From Hyaloscypha bicolor E (Eukaryota; Ascomycota; Leotiomycetes; Helotiales; Hyaloscyphaceae): 64,000 nucleotides of DNA. The translations under genes and the position numbers were made by a program. The stretch spans positions 1,839,183 to 1,903,182 of the forward strand of contig NW_020194512.1 of assembly GCF_002865645.1 (NCBI RefSeq), in the 5' to 3' direction. How positions within the stretch are numbered: position 1 is the stretch's first letter; the number at the start of each line of letters is the position of its first letter. The notes below the pieces were generated by a model. That model was given only the letters and a program-made list of their open reading frames with translations, was not told where the DNA came from and did no database searches. Of this stretch, positions 12,693 through 23,617 are shown piece by piece.

Positions 12693-15600
12693 CCGGTTTC
12701 TAGAGAATATTTTAGAGAAGAATAAAAATAAAGTTATTATTATTATTTCTAAAGTAATAAATATTATAGATTTATAAGTATTTTATTTTATTATTTTTAT
12801 TATATTTAATTTCTGGATAAATATCTAGTTTATTACTAGAATATTCTTATTAATAAAGAAATAAATCTATAGGATATTTTCCGAGAATTAAAAGAGCTTA
12901 AAGATATTTCTATATAAGTTATATATAATTAGTTATATTAAATTCAGTTATAGTTCCTAAAATATAAGAATAAAATACTTATAGTTTCTTTTATTTCTAA
13001 AGAAAGAGGCTATAACTATATTCTTTAAATAGTAAATATTATATTAGAATATTAAGATCTGAAAATATAAACTTATTTAGAGATCTTGATTAAATAATTA
13101 TTTTTAGTTACTAGAAGGCTCTTATAAAAGAGCTCGTTTTCTAAATTAGATTTCTTAGAACTAATAATACTAGATAGAATAATATTCTTAATATTCTCGA
13201 GAGTATTAATATAGTAATTATTTTATATAAAGGCCTTAGTCTCTATAGCTTCTCTTATTTTATAAAGGAATTTTTTAATAAATCTAGAAAGAAAAAAAAG
13301 AAGCTTTTTATATTAATATTTTTTATTAATTATAGTAGTTATAATATTCTAAAGAGCCTTATAAAAGTATTTATATATATATAGCTTATTACAAATTAAT
13401 AAATAAGTTTTCTTATAAATATTTTATTTATTCTTTTTCGAGAATCTTAATTAGTTTATTTTATTTATTTTATAGAAATTAGCTAGAAATAAAAGCTTAA
13501 TTTCTTTAAAAAAAAAAGAAATTAGAAAGATATTACTATTTTTACTATAATAATAAATAATAGGATTCTTAATTCTTATTACTTTCTTGGCTATATACTA
13601 AATAAGATTAGGTTAGCTTTTATAGCCGGTTTCTTAATACTTGATTTGGGCTTTATAGCTAGGAGAATTAGTCTTAATATAGCTTTTAAATTAAAGTTAC
13701 TTATAAATATTATACTTTTTATTATTATATTTATAATTTTAGCTATTAATACCTCCGGGTTAGTATTCTTATATAATTAGCCTAGTTTAGGCTTTATTTA
13801 CTATAATACTAGTATATTAGTAAAGCTAGCTATTTCTTTTATAAATAAAATAATAGTAGTAATAATAAGAGATCTTTTTTAATATAAAAAAATAAACTAA
13901 ATTAATCCAGCTATTTCTATAAGAATTAGATATAAGAAATAAATAAACTTTATTACTAGCTTTAATTTTTAGAAAATAAACTAAAAGTATAATATAGCTA
14001 TTCTAGCTATTTTATATTAGGCTTCTTTTTTCTTTTTTTTAGAATAGTTCTTATTCTTTATTATATATTTTCCTTTATATATTATATACTTTATTTATTT
14101 AAGAATTAAATATTCTATTATTTTATATCTAGTACTAATATATTTCTTATAGATTTAATTAGGTAAGAGATATTAGTTTCTTATATATTTATATTTATAA
14201 TAATAAAAGTATTATTTCTTATAGTTTATTTTATTGAATTAAATATAGTTTAGAATCTTATTATCTTAAACTATTAATTTCTGAATTACTAAATTAATAT
14301 ATTCGGAGTTTTTAATTCTAATAATTATAGATAATTTCTTTTTAAACTTTATTATTATTAATAGCTAGCTTATATAAATAACTTTTATATTCGAAATATT
14401 AGTAGTATTTATTATAATTAATTAATTTTTTTATTATTAATATTCTCTAATATATTAAGATATATATTCTAAATATAAATATTATTAATAATAAATTTAA
14501 AGATTAATATAATAACCTTTCTTAATTTATTAAATAGTAGTTTCTAGTCTTTTATATATTATTATAATATATATATTTTTTAGGAAATAGTTATTATAAT
14601 AGTAATATTATTATTTTTAAGCTATAAGACTATAAGATATATAATTTTATTTATCTCTGGATTTCCTAATTAGATTAATATAATATTAATATATTAGATA
14701 AGATATAAGGCCTATAAATAAAGCTTAAAAGAGATTTTATAATCTATAAGCTTAAATATAATTATTTGTTTAGCTTTAGTAATAAGATTAATATTCCTAA
14801 AAAAGCTAGTTATATTTAAGATAATAGTAATATTAGTATTTAAGCTATATATAAAACTAGATAAGAAGAATACCTATAATAGAGATATAAATATAGTACT
14901 TATAACTTGAGTCTAATTTATAGCTCGTTTATAACTAGTAATTATAAAGAAGAAAGAGATAAATAAGAAAATATATATATTTATAATATTTTTAATAATA
15001 ATAATATTATAATTTCCAGATATCTAATATTTAAGATATCTAGCTAAATATTAGATATTTCCTAAATATATATAATATAGCTATTTTATTAGAGAAATAT
15101 ATTTGAAATATATTAGAGATATTTAGAAAGCTAAGCTTTTTTAGAACTAGTATATTATAGGATATATATATTTCTTTATAGCTTCTTATATTCTAGTTTT
15201 CTTTTTCTTAGCTTTAAATTATTTTTATAAGAGGCTTTTTATTTTACTTTTTAAACTCTAAATATTATATTTATAATAACTAAAATTAGTAATAAATAAA
15301 TATTATTAAAATTAGAAATACTAATTAATAACTAGATTTATAATAACTAGATATTAAATAGTTTTACTAGATTATTTATTAAAATCTTATAAAGAAATAA
15401 GGATTTTAAGTTTATATAAAAGTATTTATAATATTTTTATTAAAAAATAAAGATATTTTTAATTAATTAGAATATATATATTTATTTTAATATTTATTAA
15501 ATATTAGAAAATTATAATTTTACTTTTCTAATATATTTTATATTTAATAAGAAACTAGTTTTTACTAATTAGCTAAATAAAATTTATAAATTCTTAATAA

Positions 15601-16442
15601 AGTTTTTATTTTAGGAAAGCTATTTTTATATCTAGAACTAGACTTTTCCTAATTTATTAATATTATATTTCTTATTAGATAATATATAAAAATTAGTATT
15701 TTTATTATTTATTTCTAAATTATTATTTATTTCTAAATTATTAGCTTTTTCTAAATTATTAGCTTTTTCTAAATAATTTTCTTTAATAAATATAATTTTA
15801 TTAGTATTAGAATAAATCTTATTTATATATTTAGGCTTTTTATAAATATAATAATAGAAACTTTTAGATTAGTCTAATTTTTTTAAATTTCTAATAAATT
15901 ATTTCTTTTAGTTATAAAAATACTATTTATTATAATTAATTTACTAGATATAAAATTATTAATTTCTTGAATTCTAGTAAGCTTTTTGGTTTAGAATAAT
16001 ATTTAATAATAAATAGTTTCTATTAGTTATTTCTTCTAAAATTACTAGTTCTTAATTAAAAAAAAGGTTATTTTCTTATTTTATATATTATTTAATAAGA
16101 CTTCTAAATATATTAAACTTTTTATTATATAAGCTTTTAAATAATTCGAGATTTATTTTATTTATTTTATTATTATATTAATTATTTAATAACTTTTCTA
16201 GTTTATTTACTTTCTAGTATTTTATTTCTTTACTTTTATTATAAGCTTATTAGAGAATTTTAAAGATTTATTTAATTATTAAAATTTATTTAACTAATCT
16301 AGATTTTAATTAATTATAAATAAAATAAAGTTCTTAATTCTAATAAATTATAATTAATTACTATAAACTAAAAGAAAAAGAAAACCTTAATATTAATTCC
16401 TATATAATTCTTTTAATAAATATTTATTTATTTAGATATTTA

Positions 16443-16702
16443 TGTCACGAGTATAAGATCTAGGGCCTGGAAGGCGTGGTTAGACTGTCTCTATTTCGAC
16501 GATTCAAAGCTAAAGAGAGAAGAGGATCCTGAAGGAGCCTCGGATCTAAATAATCGCGAGCTATGCACGGGCTCACGTGCTAGCTTAAGCTCGGGGTCAC
16601 GTGCAACGATCAGGTGACTACAGATGCCTCGCTCAGATGCCAGATGCCTCTCTAGCTCTAGTCTAACCCCTACTAGTACCGTATATCGTAACAACCGTAA
16701 CA
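16443..16702 (-). mobile_element. Solo LTR (260 bp) with 5-bp target duplication
   Basis: The sequence begins TGTCACGAG and ends CGTAACA, giving TG..CA termini with a short imperfect inverted repeat (TGTCACG / TGTTACG). It is flanked by the 5-base duplication ATTTA at 16438-16442 and 16703-16707. Its GC content is normal, unlike the surrounding AT block, so it has escaped RIP. Read on the minus strand it begins TGTTACGATATACGG and then has TACTAG, similar to the LTR at 17062 (TGTCGTATATACGGG, TACTAG), so the two are probably related families. It contains two CACGTG hexamers. Confidence 0.85.
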
Positions 16703-16755
16703 ATTTAGATATTTAGATATTTATTTATTTAGATATTTATTTATTTAGATATTTA
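16703..16755. repeat. 16-bp AT repeat beside the solo LTR
   Basis: The unit agatatttatttattt recurs about three times, and the same sequence stands on the other side of the solo LTR (about 16420-16442). The LTR therefore jumped into this array. Confidence 0.7.
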
Positions 16756-16922
16756 TTTTATAGTTTCTTTTTATACTAGTTTTTTTCTTATATAAAATTA
16801 ACTAGTAATTATTTTTAGCTTATTAACTTTCTTAATAAATTAATTAATATATAAGTAAAATCTTTAATAAAATTTTATTTATTTATTAGTTATAAAATAA
16901 TATTTATTAATAAGATTATTAT

Positions 16923-17062
16923 TGCAAAATAGCAAGGAACAGTGATTTGTATAAGTGGTTGTCTGATTAAAAGAAGCTCTAAAGGGAGCCTCTGGATCTA
17001 GCTAAATAAAAGGGGCCGCTGAGTAAGCGAAGCTAAGCTCCCTAGTACCCGTATATACGACA
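16923..17062 (-). repeat. 3' LTR of the gag-only element
   Basis: This is a 140-base repeat, 136 of 140 identical to the copy at 18624-18763. In element orientation (minus strand) it is the downstream LTR and is preceded by the G-rich polypurine tract at 17063-17074. Confidence 0.88.
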
Positions 17063-17352
17063 CACCCCCCAGAGGCTTCTAATTCTATATACAAAGGAAA
17101 TAGCTAGTAAAGTACTCCCACGAAGCACCCCTAGCCAAAAGGAGTGTATATATATGGTCTATCTCTCCTAATTGAGAGCTAAGAAACCGTTATTCCCTAA
17201 CGCCTTATATTAAGCTAATAGAACCAAAAGGGGTAGGAAGCAGAGCGTCCCCAGACGTCTCCGGCAGTGCACTCAGTTCCCAAAAAAAAGCCTAGCTCCA
17301 GCTCCGGACGGCTCTGCAAGCCCAAAGCCAGGAAACCACATCGTACGCACCA

Positions 17353-18477
17353 TTAACACTCAAAGTCCCCTGGTAACTTCCCTCCATTCTTCATCCAACC
17401 CTTCTTCTCAAGCTGCCTACTTAGCTTCTCGTATCCCTTTGCCAAGCGTTCTCGTACGGCCTTCAATTGCTCGTCCGTAGGCTGTAGATCAAGTTTCCTG
17501 GTACAGGAACCAGTAGTTGCAAGCTCTAGAATAGAGCAATTAACGGGCTTCCACGGGTGCTTTTCCGCTCTTGTTTCCTTACAAGGATACGAGTGGCCTT
17601 GCGAATCAGATCGTCCAGCGAGAGAAGCAAAGATCGCAAGTGAAGAGCGTTCGTTTTGCTGAATCAGGGCCTCAAAGATCCTTCCGTATTACTCGAGCAT
17701 ACGAACGGACTCTCCAAGCGCATTAGCCTCAATTACCAAAGCGAGTTGCTATACTCCCCAAATAGGTATAAACTTGGCTGCTACCACTTGAAGAAAGTCC
17801 TTGATTGCCAGGAATCCTTCGACTTCTGCAACTCGGTAGGTTTGAGCTCGTACAAGAGCTTGGTACCAATCATTAATCCAGGCTATAGGAGATTCTCTAC
17901 CTATTCTGCCACGGTCCAGAATTCTGTTATAATCCTCCCTTACTTATTCCCGCATATTGTCCTCCGATGGCTGGAATTTCTCGCGAAGAGCTCATACGAC
18001 ATTCTGAAGAGAGAGCCTCTGCTGGGAAACGAGTAACTCAAGGTGTGGTACGAGCAGAGCAGGTTCTACCGTACGGCGTACCCAATCCCAGATATTCTGA
18101 TACCGAGAGCTTTGCGTTAACCAATTCGATTACTTGATAGAGTACTCCTTGAGCCTGAACGAGTATTCCTCCTTGATATCGTCAAAACGAGCTGGACGTG
18201 GAGCTCTTAGTCGTGCTCCCTTCTCTGCTTCTGGCCTCCCATCCGCATCCCATATCGCCAATGAAGTGTTTCGCTCGATATTCGATTGCTCAATCATTTG
18301 ATCGATCGTGAGAGGTGGGGGGGGGTCTGCAGAGAGCAGGTGAGGAGCTTCTGGAGTATCGGGATTAACGAGGTGCCATACGTTTCGAAAGGTGGAATTG
18401 ATTTTAAGCTCTGCGTACCACGCAGGGAAGCTCCTGCGATTAGTAAGGCGTATATCAGAGACTGGTAGAGCTGCCAT
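17353..18477 (-). pseudogene. Copia Gag polyprotein, interrupted by five stops
   Basis: A single minus-strand frame of 375 codons runs from ATG at 18477 to TAA at 17353. In-frame stops lie at 18130, 17992, 17944, 17749 and 17689. Four of them (TAA, TAA, TAG, TAA) can each arise from CAA or CAG by a CpA-to-TpA change, so light RIP explains them. The N-terminus (LTNRRSFPAWYAELK.. VWHLV) fits the Gag_pre region of Ty1/copia retrotransposons (L-x-x-x-N-Y-x-x-W). Near the C-terminus C-K-E..AEKHPWKPVNC resembles a decayed zinc knuckle (CX2CX4HX4C type). The intact part is 115 residues, and the frame ends in a lysine-rich segment (LEKKGWMKNGGK). No pol homology follows. Plus-strand ORFs here are shadows. 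Confidence 0.8.
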
Positions 18478-18599
18478 TCTAAAGAGAGGAATAAAGGATG
18501 AGAAAACCAGGTGAAACGTGTTCTTTTGGTGGTCACGACCGTGGTGAGAACAAACCGCAATTACTAGAACGCTTACTAATTGCTAATAGAGGTATGCAG

Positions 18600-18620
18600 C
18601 TAGTGCGCCGGGCTTATAAC
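18600..18620 (-). other. tRNA-Met half primer-binding site
   Basis: The plus strand reads tagtgcgccgggcttataac, which looks like the D-stem to anticodon loop of a tRNA-Met (family loop CTCATAA). Here it is CTTATAA, one CpA-to-TpA change away. The site begins three bases inside the 5' LTR. Copia elements are known to prime from an internally cleaved initiator tRNA half. Confidence 0.55.
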
Positions 18621-18623
18621 TAT

Positions 18624-18763
18624 CGCAAAATAGCAAGGAATAGTGATTTGCATAAGTGGTTATCTGATTAAAAGAAGCTCTAAAGGGAGCCTCTGGATCT
18701 AGCTAAATAAAAGGGGCCGCTGAGTAAGCGAAGCTAAGCTCCCTAGTACCCGTATATACGACA
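18624..18763 (-). repeat. 5' LTR of the gag-only element
   Basis: This copy keeps a normal TGT start (minus strand) but ends CG where the partner ends CA. It differs from its partner by four transitions. At 140 bases it is short for a Copia LTR, but such LTRs are known from non-autonomous derivatives. Confidence 0.88.
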
Positions 18764-18768
18764 ATTAT

Positions 18769-20570
18769 TTTATATAAGTAATTTCTATTAGGCTTTATTT
18801 ATTTTTAAGGTATTTATACTAATTTTAAATTTTAAATTAATTAGCTATTTTTTAATATTTTCTTCTAAAATAATATTATAATAGCTTTTTTAATAATATA
18901 AGTTTATAATATTAAAATTCGGCTTTTCTATTTTATTATATTAGGGCCTTTTATTAAATATATTTATAATTATAATATTTAGTTTTAGGCTATTTATAAT
19001 AGCTTTAAAAAAAATATTAATTATAGAAATAAATATTAAATAAATTCTTTTTATTTAATATTAGTAAATTATAACTAATTATTATTTTATTTAGTTTTAA
19101 ATTAATAAATTAATAAATTAAAACTAATTTTTTTTTAAAATTAGTAAATTATAACTAATTCTTTTTATATTAGAAAAAGAAGAAAAAACTAATTCTTTTA
19201 CTTTTATTAATATTAAGGAAATATTATTTATTTTAATTAAAAGCCAGATTCTGAAATTAATTAGATTATAAAAAATAAAATCTTTCTTTTTTTATATTAG
19301 TAAAAAACTAATTACTAAAAAAGAAATATTATTTATTTTAGTTAAAAGCCAGGCTCTGAAATTAGTTAGATTATAGAAAATATTATATTTCTAATTAAGC
19401 TTTCTAGTTCTTTATAATTCGAGAAAATTATTAAATATTAAAAATAATATTTTAGTTTTAGTTTTTAAAAATAAATATAAGTTTTTTACTAATAGTATTA
19501 TATTATTTTTATAGGCTAAGTTAAATAAATTTAGTATTATATAATAGCGGAATTAATATAATAATTAAAGACTAAAAGTTTAAAGATTCTTATATATTAG
19601 AAAATACTAAGCTATAAAATAAAATAAGAAAAATGCCTTAATTTTTAGTATTATTTTATTTAAATAATTCTGGCTTAGCTTTATTATATATTTATTTCTA
19701 ATATTTTATTCTTATACTAGCTATTATAAACTTTAAAGAAATATTAATAAATTATAATTTTATTTAGCTTTAAATTAATTAATTAAATCTATATTTTATT
19801 TTAAATTAATAAACTATAATTAATTATTTTTATTAAAAAAAAGCAAGTTTTTTTACTTTTATTTTTATTTTTATTAATTTTTAATTAAAAATAAAAATTC
19901 GAAAATTATAAAATTATAAAATTCTTTTTTTATATTAATAAAAAACTAATTATTTATTTTAATTAAAAATTATAAAAAAAATTATATTTTTAATTAAAAT
20001 TTATAATTTTAAAAAATTAAAAAATTAAAATTTTATTATTATTATTAATAATATTATATATTATAAACTAATAATTTAATTAATTAAATAAAATTCTCTA
20101 AAAAGAAAAAATTAAAAAAATTAAAAAAAAATTAAAAAAAAGCAAAATTATATTTTTTAAAAAATATTATATAATAAGAATTCTAATTTTTATTATATAA
20201 TTTAATAAAGGCTTTTAGCTAAATATATAAATCGGGATTTAATTTATTATATTATATTACTTTTATAAATTAAATTAAATAAGTTTAATATTATATAATA
20301 ATTAAAAGTTTAAAATTTTATAAATTTTATATATTAAAAATATTAAATTAAAAAGTAAAAAAAAAGAAATACCTTAATTTTTTAATATTATTTTATTTAA
20401 GTATTTTAATTTGGTTTTATTTTATATTTATATTTAATTTTTAATTTTAATAAATTATATTATTATATTAGATTTAAATTTATTAAATATATAAGTAAAG
20501 TCTAATTAATTTCTTATAAAATAAAAGATAAATAAAGTTTACTTTATATATATGTTTATATAAGCTAGTT
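18769..20570. repeat. AT-rich RIP block up to the isochore edge
   Basis: The composition is the same as in 1-16.4 kb, with homopolymer-like A and T runs around 19.9-20.2 kb. No domain could be read in any frame. Composition changes abruptly to normal at about 20.57 kb, which marks the edge of the gene-bearing DNA. Confidence 0.85.
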
Positions 20571-20666
20571 GGCCTTGCACGTGGTTATGTGCATGTGACA
20601 TGTCACATGATTATATTCAATAGTTTCTTGCACCATGTGCTACGAGTATTCGAGCTCTTTACTTAA

Positions 20667-21065
20667 GAATATCCCTTTCACGTCTGGGTGACCCAAGAAG
20701 TTGTCAGTGCTCGGGAAGTTGAGGTTTATCGCGGAATCGATTCTATAAGTTGGCCAGACTTAGTGGCTGTTCCAGAAATGATTGCAACCGATCGCTTTCA
20801 AAGTCTGATTGAAGCTGATCCCCGCCAACCTAATATGTATCCGATACAAAGCTTTGCCTTCTGGCGCTCCCAAATGCTACGGTTTCCAAAATGCTTGAAC
20901 TATTATATACCAAGCACACCAGCGACCCCATCTACCGCATATATGGAATCATTGGACCCACGAGAGCAAGAAACAACGAAGGACTTCAGATCGATTACTC
21001 TAAGTCCGTTCGCCAGCTGGTTTTGGATGTCTGCGAATAAATTATATCAACGTCATAGAAGCTAG
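20667..21065 (+). CDS. Hypothetical ORF at isochore edge (partial or relic)
   Basis: An open frame of 132 codons has no ATG at its beginning; the frame opens right after TAA at 20664 and the first internal Met follows LVAVPE. The text (VYRGIDSISWPDLVAVPEM, then YPIQSFAFWRSQMLRFPK) has protein-like composition, but I do not recognise a family. It may be an exon or a fragment left beside the RIP block. A second coding-like stretch follows at 21132. Confidence 0.3.
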   Translation, partial: EYPFHVWVTQEVVSAREVEVYRGIDSISWPDLVAVPEMIATDRFQSLIEADPRQPNMYPIQSFAFWRSQMLRFPKCLNYYIPSTPATPSTAYMESLDPREQETTKDFRSITLSPFASWFWMSANKLYQRHRS

Positions 21066-21131
21066 GCATCATCTATGCTCATTCTAGAGTGCCCTTGACT
21101 TTCACGTCAAACGACGAATTTTCTTTCTAGC

Positions 21132-21431
21132 ATGAGGCTTTCTATCGACAGAATCATGGAACACAGGATTGAAACAGAGATGACTCACTGGAAAGATATG
21201 AAAGAGGCTGTAAAAACCTTCTATCGCTGGCATAGATTGTTGAGGAAATAGTTGAAAGATGCTCGGAGTCAATGGGAAAGGTCCATTCGCACTCCGTGGA
21301 CTGAGGTGGAGAAGGAGGAGTCTGTAACATCTGAAAGAATGCACGCAGCGGAAGAAATCAAGTGGTATGTAGGAAGGTGTGTCTGGGAGAATTTGACGAT
21401 CTGCAGTGTAGCGCGAATCCGGAAATTGTAA
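21132..21431 (+). pseudogene. Possible coding fragment with one internal TAG
   Basis: The frame starts with ATG directly after a good 3' splice signal (ttttctttctag) and reads MRLSIDRIMEHRIETEMTHW. It meets a TAG after LLRK (21249-21251 region) and then continues open with polar, protein-like sequence (DARSQWERSIRTPWTEVEKE) to TAA at 21431. The single TAG could come from CAG by RIP leaking from the neighbouring block. Together with 20667-21065 it may be one broken gene. No family was recognised. Confidence 0.3.
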
Positions 21432-22166
21432 CTTGGCCTTGAAAATCGGCCTTGTCGATGGAATTGTAAATTATGTGTGTCGCTACTTGTTCTTTATATC
21501 AGAACACAAAACCTTTGGGGTTTGGACCAGATATGTTGCAAAATGGCGACCTAACATGTGTTTTGGTTGCAAATATCCACTAATACTCAGCCGTACTACT
21601 ACTTCGTTGGGCCATCATATATTTCGAAGGATACATGTGGGACAGAGGAGCCAGAGAATTGGAACAGTCGTTCTATGCTGTACAGTATTTGAGTTACACT
21701 GAATTCCATCAATTTCTCTGAAGATGGTGAAGAGGACAATCGCCTCCTGCTTCATGCAAAGAGACTTGTGCACTCTCGAGCCTTGTCCCGTGCCTTCATG
21801 CATCTGCCACCAGCTTATCCTGTAGTAGAAACAAGTAGAACGGACACGCATAAAATAGTTAACACATGAGTTGATATAGCATGAGAGGCAGATAAATTAT
21901 GAGCTGGCTATCCCGCCTGTGAAGACAGGGTTGGAGCAAAGGGCTGAGTTGATGGGTGGGGATGTGTGTGAGGCAGGAAATAGTGAAGCAATTCTATAAT
22001 GCTCCTAAATCCCTGAAGGTAGATGTATTAAAGCCGCGGAATCCGACAGTGAACGCCTGGAGTGCATGTCATGATTCTACTATACAGGTGGAGACACAAG
22101 ATAGCCACCAAGTTGCAAAGGCTGTCTAACTCCTTGGTGGCATGAGGATAACGGACTATTTACCAT
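21432..22166. other. Gene-free stretch, nothing recognised
   Basis: Composition is ordinary. Short ORFs occur on both strands without splice context or recognisable motifs. The right end is the 3' untranslated side of KGD2. Confidence 0.6.
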
Positions 22167-23617
22167 CTACAACAACATACGTCGGGGGTCCTCGATGTAC
22201 TCCTTGACCTTCACCAAAAACTGCACAGCCTCCCTGCCATCAAGAAGGCGATGGTCATACGTCAGAGCAAGATACATCATAGGGCGTATCACAATCTGAC
22301 CGTTGACAACAACTGGTTTGTCCTTGATAGCATGCAGCCCGAGAACGGCAGTCTGAGGAAGGTTGATGATAGGAGTGCCCATCAAGGAACCGAAGACCCC
22401 GCCATTGCTGATGGTGAAAGTACCACCAGCCATGTCTTCAATCGTGAGCTTGCCATCTCGAGCCTAAGCACCAAGTTAGTATCCTTGTATATAACGTAAG
22501 AAATCTTGACACACCTTCTTGCCCAATTCTGCAATGGATTTCTCGATGCCGACAAGATCCATTGTTTCTGTGTTCCTGACCACGGGAGTTACTAAGCCCT
22601 TCTCCGTTGCGACCGCAACACTGATGTCCACGTAATCTCTATACACAATGGTATCGCCACCATTTGGTCCTTCAATGGAGGCGTTGACAGCTGGGATATC
22701 TCTCATGGCAAGTACGGAGGCACGTGAAAAGGCACTCATAAACCCGAGCTTCACCCCAGTCCTCTTCAGCACATCATCTTTGTAGAGCTTTCGAAACTCC
22801 ATAAGGGACGACATATCGACCTCGTTGAATGTTGTCAGAGAGGCAGCAGTGTTTTGTGATTGCTTTAGTCTCTCCGCAATTCGGAGGCGCATGCGGTTCA
22901 TCTTGACCTGCACAGAGGATCAGCAAACTGGATTTGAAGCCAAGCATCGAACTTACACGGCGCTCTTCACGGCTTCCAAAGGTAGGGGCGGATGTGCTTG
23001 GCTTTGAATCCGTCTTCTTAGGCTCAGATTGCTTTGGGGGCGGAGTCTCCCTCGTAGGCTCTGGTTTCTTCTCCTGCGACGGAGGTGGAGGCGTGGGTTC
23101 ATCCTTTGGTGTTGACTCGCCTTTCTTCGAAGGCCCCGGATCCGAAGATGTAGATTGATCTTTGGAAGCGGGTTCCTTGGGTTCCGAATCTGTCTTCTCC
23201 TTCTCACTTCCTGAGGGAGCTCCTCCGAGCTCGAGACGCACCAAATCTTGCCCGACCGTAACAGTGTCCTCTTCATTCGCAAGGAATTCTTTGATAGTCC
23301 CTGCTTCAGGCGCATTGACTGCTACATCAATCTGGGAGAGTCAGCCGGCCAGCTCCTAGCAAATGGGGAGGCTGCAGAAGTACCTTGTCCGTCTCAATTG
23401 TTGCAATCTCTTCATCCTGTTCCACAAAATCTCCAATCTGCTTTGACCACTGTTTCAGAGTCCCTTCTGAGATCGATTCGGCCATTTCCGGCACCTTGAC
23501 AATTTTGTCTGCAAAGCTGCGGAACTGCTGGGCAACAATGGGAAAAGGGTATCTCGGTCGCGGTGTTGGGCGCGTCCGCAAAAGGCGCGAGGCAACTAAC
23601 AGCCTCTTCGACAGCAT
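22167..23617 (-). CDS. KGD2: Dihydrolipoamide succinyltransferase (E2 of 2-oxoglutarate dehydrogenase)
   Basis: This is the mitochondrial TCA-cycle E2 that transfers succinyl to CoA. Four exons (23617-23384, 23331-22957, 22907-22515, 22463-22167) join in frame to 432 residues. The start at 23617 gives an Arg-rich mitochondrial leader ([17 protein letters not shown]). The lipoyl domain spans about 38-115 with the lipoylated Lys78 in ETDK at the exon 1/2 junction. A Pro/Lys/Ser-rich linker follows (about 120-200) and there is no peripheral subunit-binding domain, as usual for eukaryotic OGDH E2. The catalytic domain ends with [13 protein letters not shown] (active-site His and Asp). Introns are 49-52 bases, one with the branch site TACTAAC. 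It is divergent from the complex I gene at 23936. Confidence 0.96.

Larger units (their letters stand above)
1..16442. repeat. AT-rich RIP-mutated isochore
   Basis: The block is overwhelmingly A+T, with stops in all frames and no ORF of useful length. CA and TG dinucleotides are nearly missing, while TA is very frequent and CT/AG (ctt, cta, aag, tag) survive. This is what CpA-to-TpA repeat-induced point mutation leaves behind in ascomycete repeats. The interval therefore most likely consists of old transposon copies. Only a LINE and a Tc1/mariner relic could be assigned to a class; about 1-3.7 kb, 8-11.7 kb and 12.7-16.4 kb are decayed repeat of unknown type. Confidence 0.9.
16923..18763 (-). 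mobile_element. Copia-type LTR element with gag only (non-autonomous)
   Basis: Two 140-base direct repeats (16923-17062 and 18624-18763) differ at only four positions, all transitions. They are flanked by the duplication ATTAT (16918-16922, 18764-18768). On the minus strand the LTR begins TGTCGTATATACGGG. The left copy ends TGCA-like with CA, while the right copy has CG there. Three bases inside the 5' LTR (minus strand, 18620 downward) lies GTTATAAGCCCGGCGC, which fits the anticodon-loop half of a tRNA-Met, the primer site of many Ty1/copia elements. A purine tract (CTCTGGGGGGTG) precedes the 3' LTR. The 1561-bp interior holds one gag-like frame and no protease, integrase or RT. This resembles TR-GAG elements known from plants. 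Confidence 0.88.

Noticed and set aside
16491..16703. 70-codon minus ORF
   Set aside because: It lies within the solo LTR and is not protein coding.
17656..18036. Plus-strand ORF of 126 codons inside the LTR element
   Set aside because: It lies antisense to the gag frame, which has recognisable Copia features and correct element polarity; the plus ORF is a shadow.
18286..18560. Further ORFs on both strands around the gag start
   Set aside because: They overlap the gag N-terminus in other frames and show no family motif.
1..20570. CRISPR array or bacterial DNA
   Set aside because: Tandem arrays lack spacers and the window has eukaryotic introns throughout.
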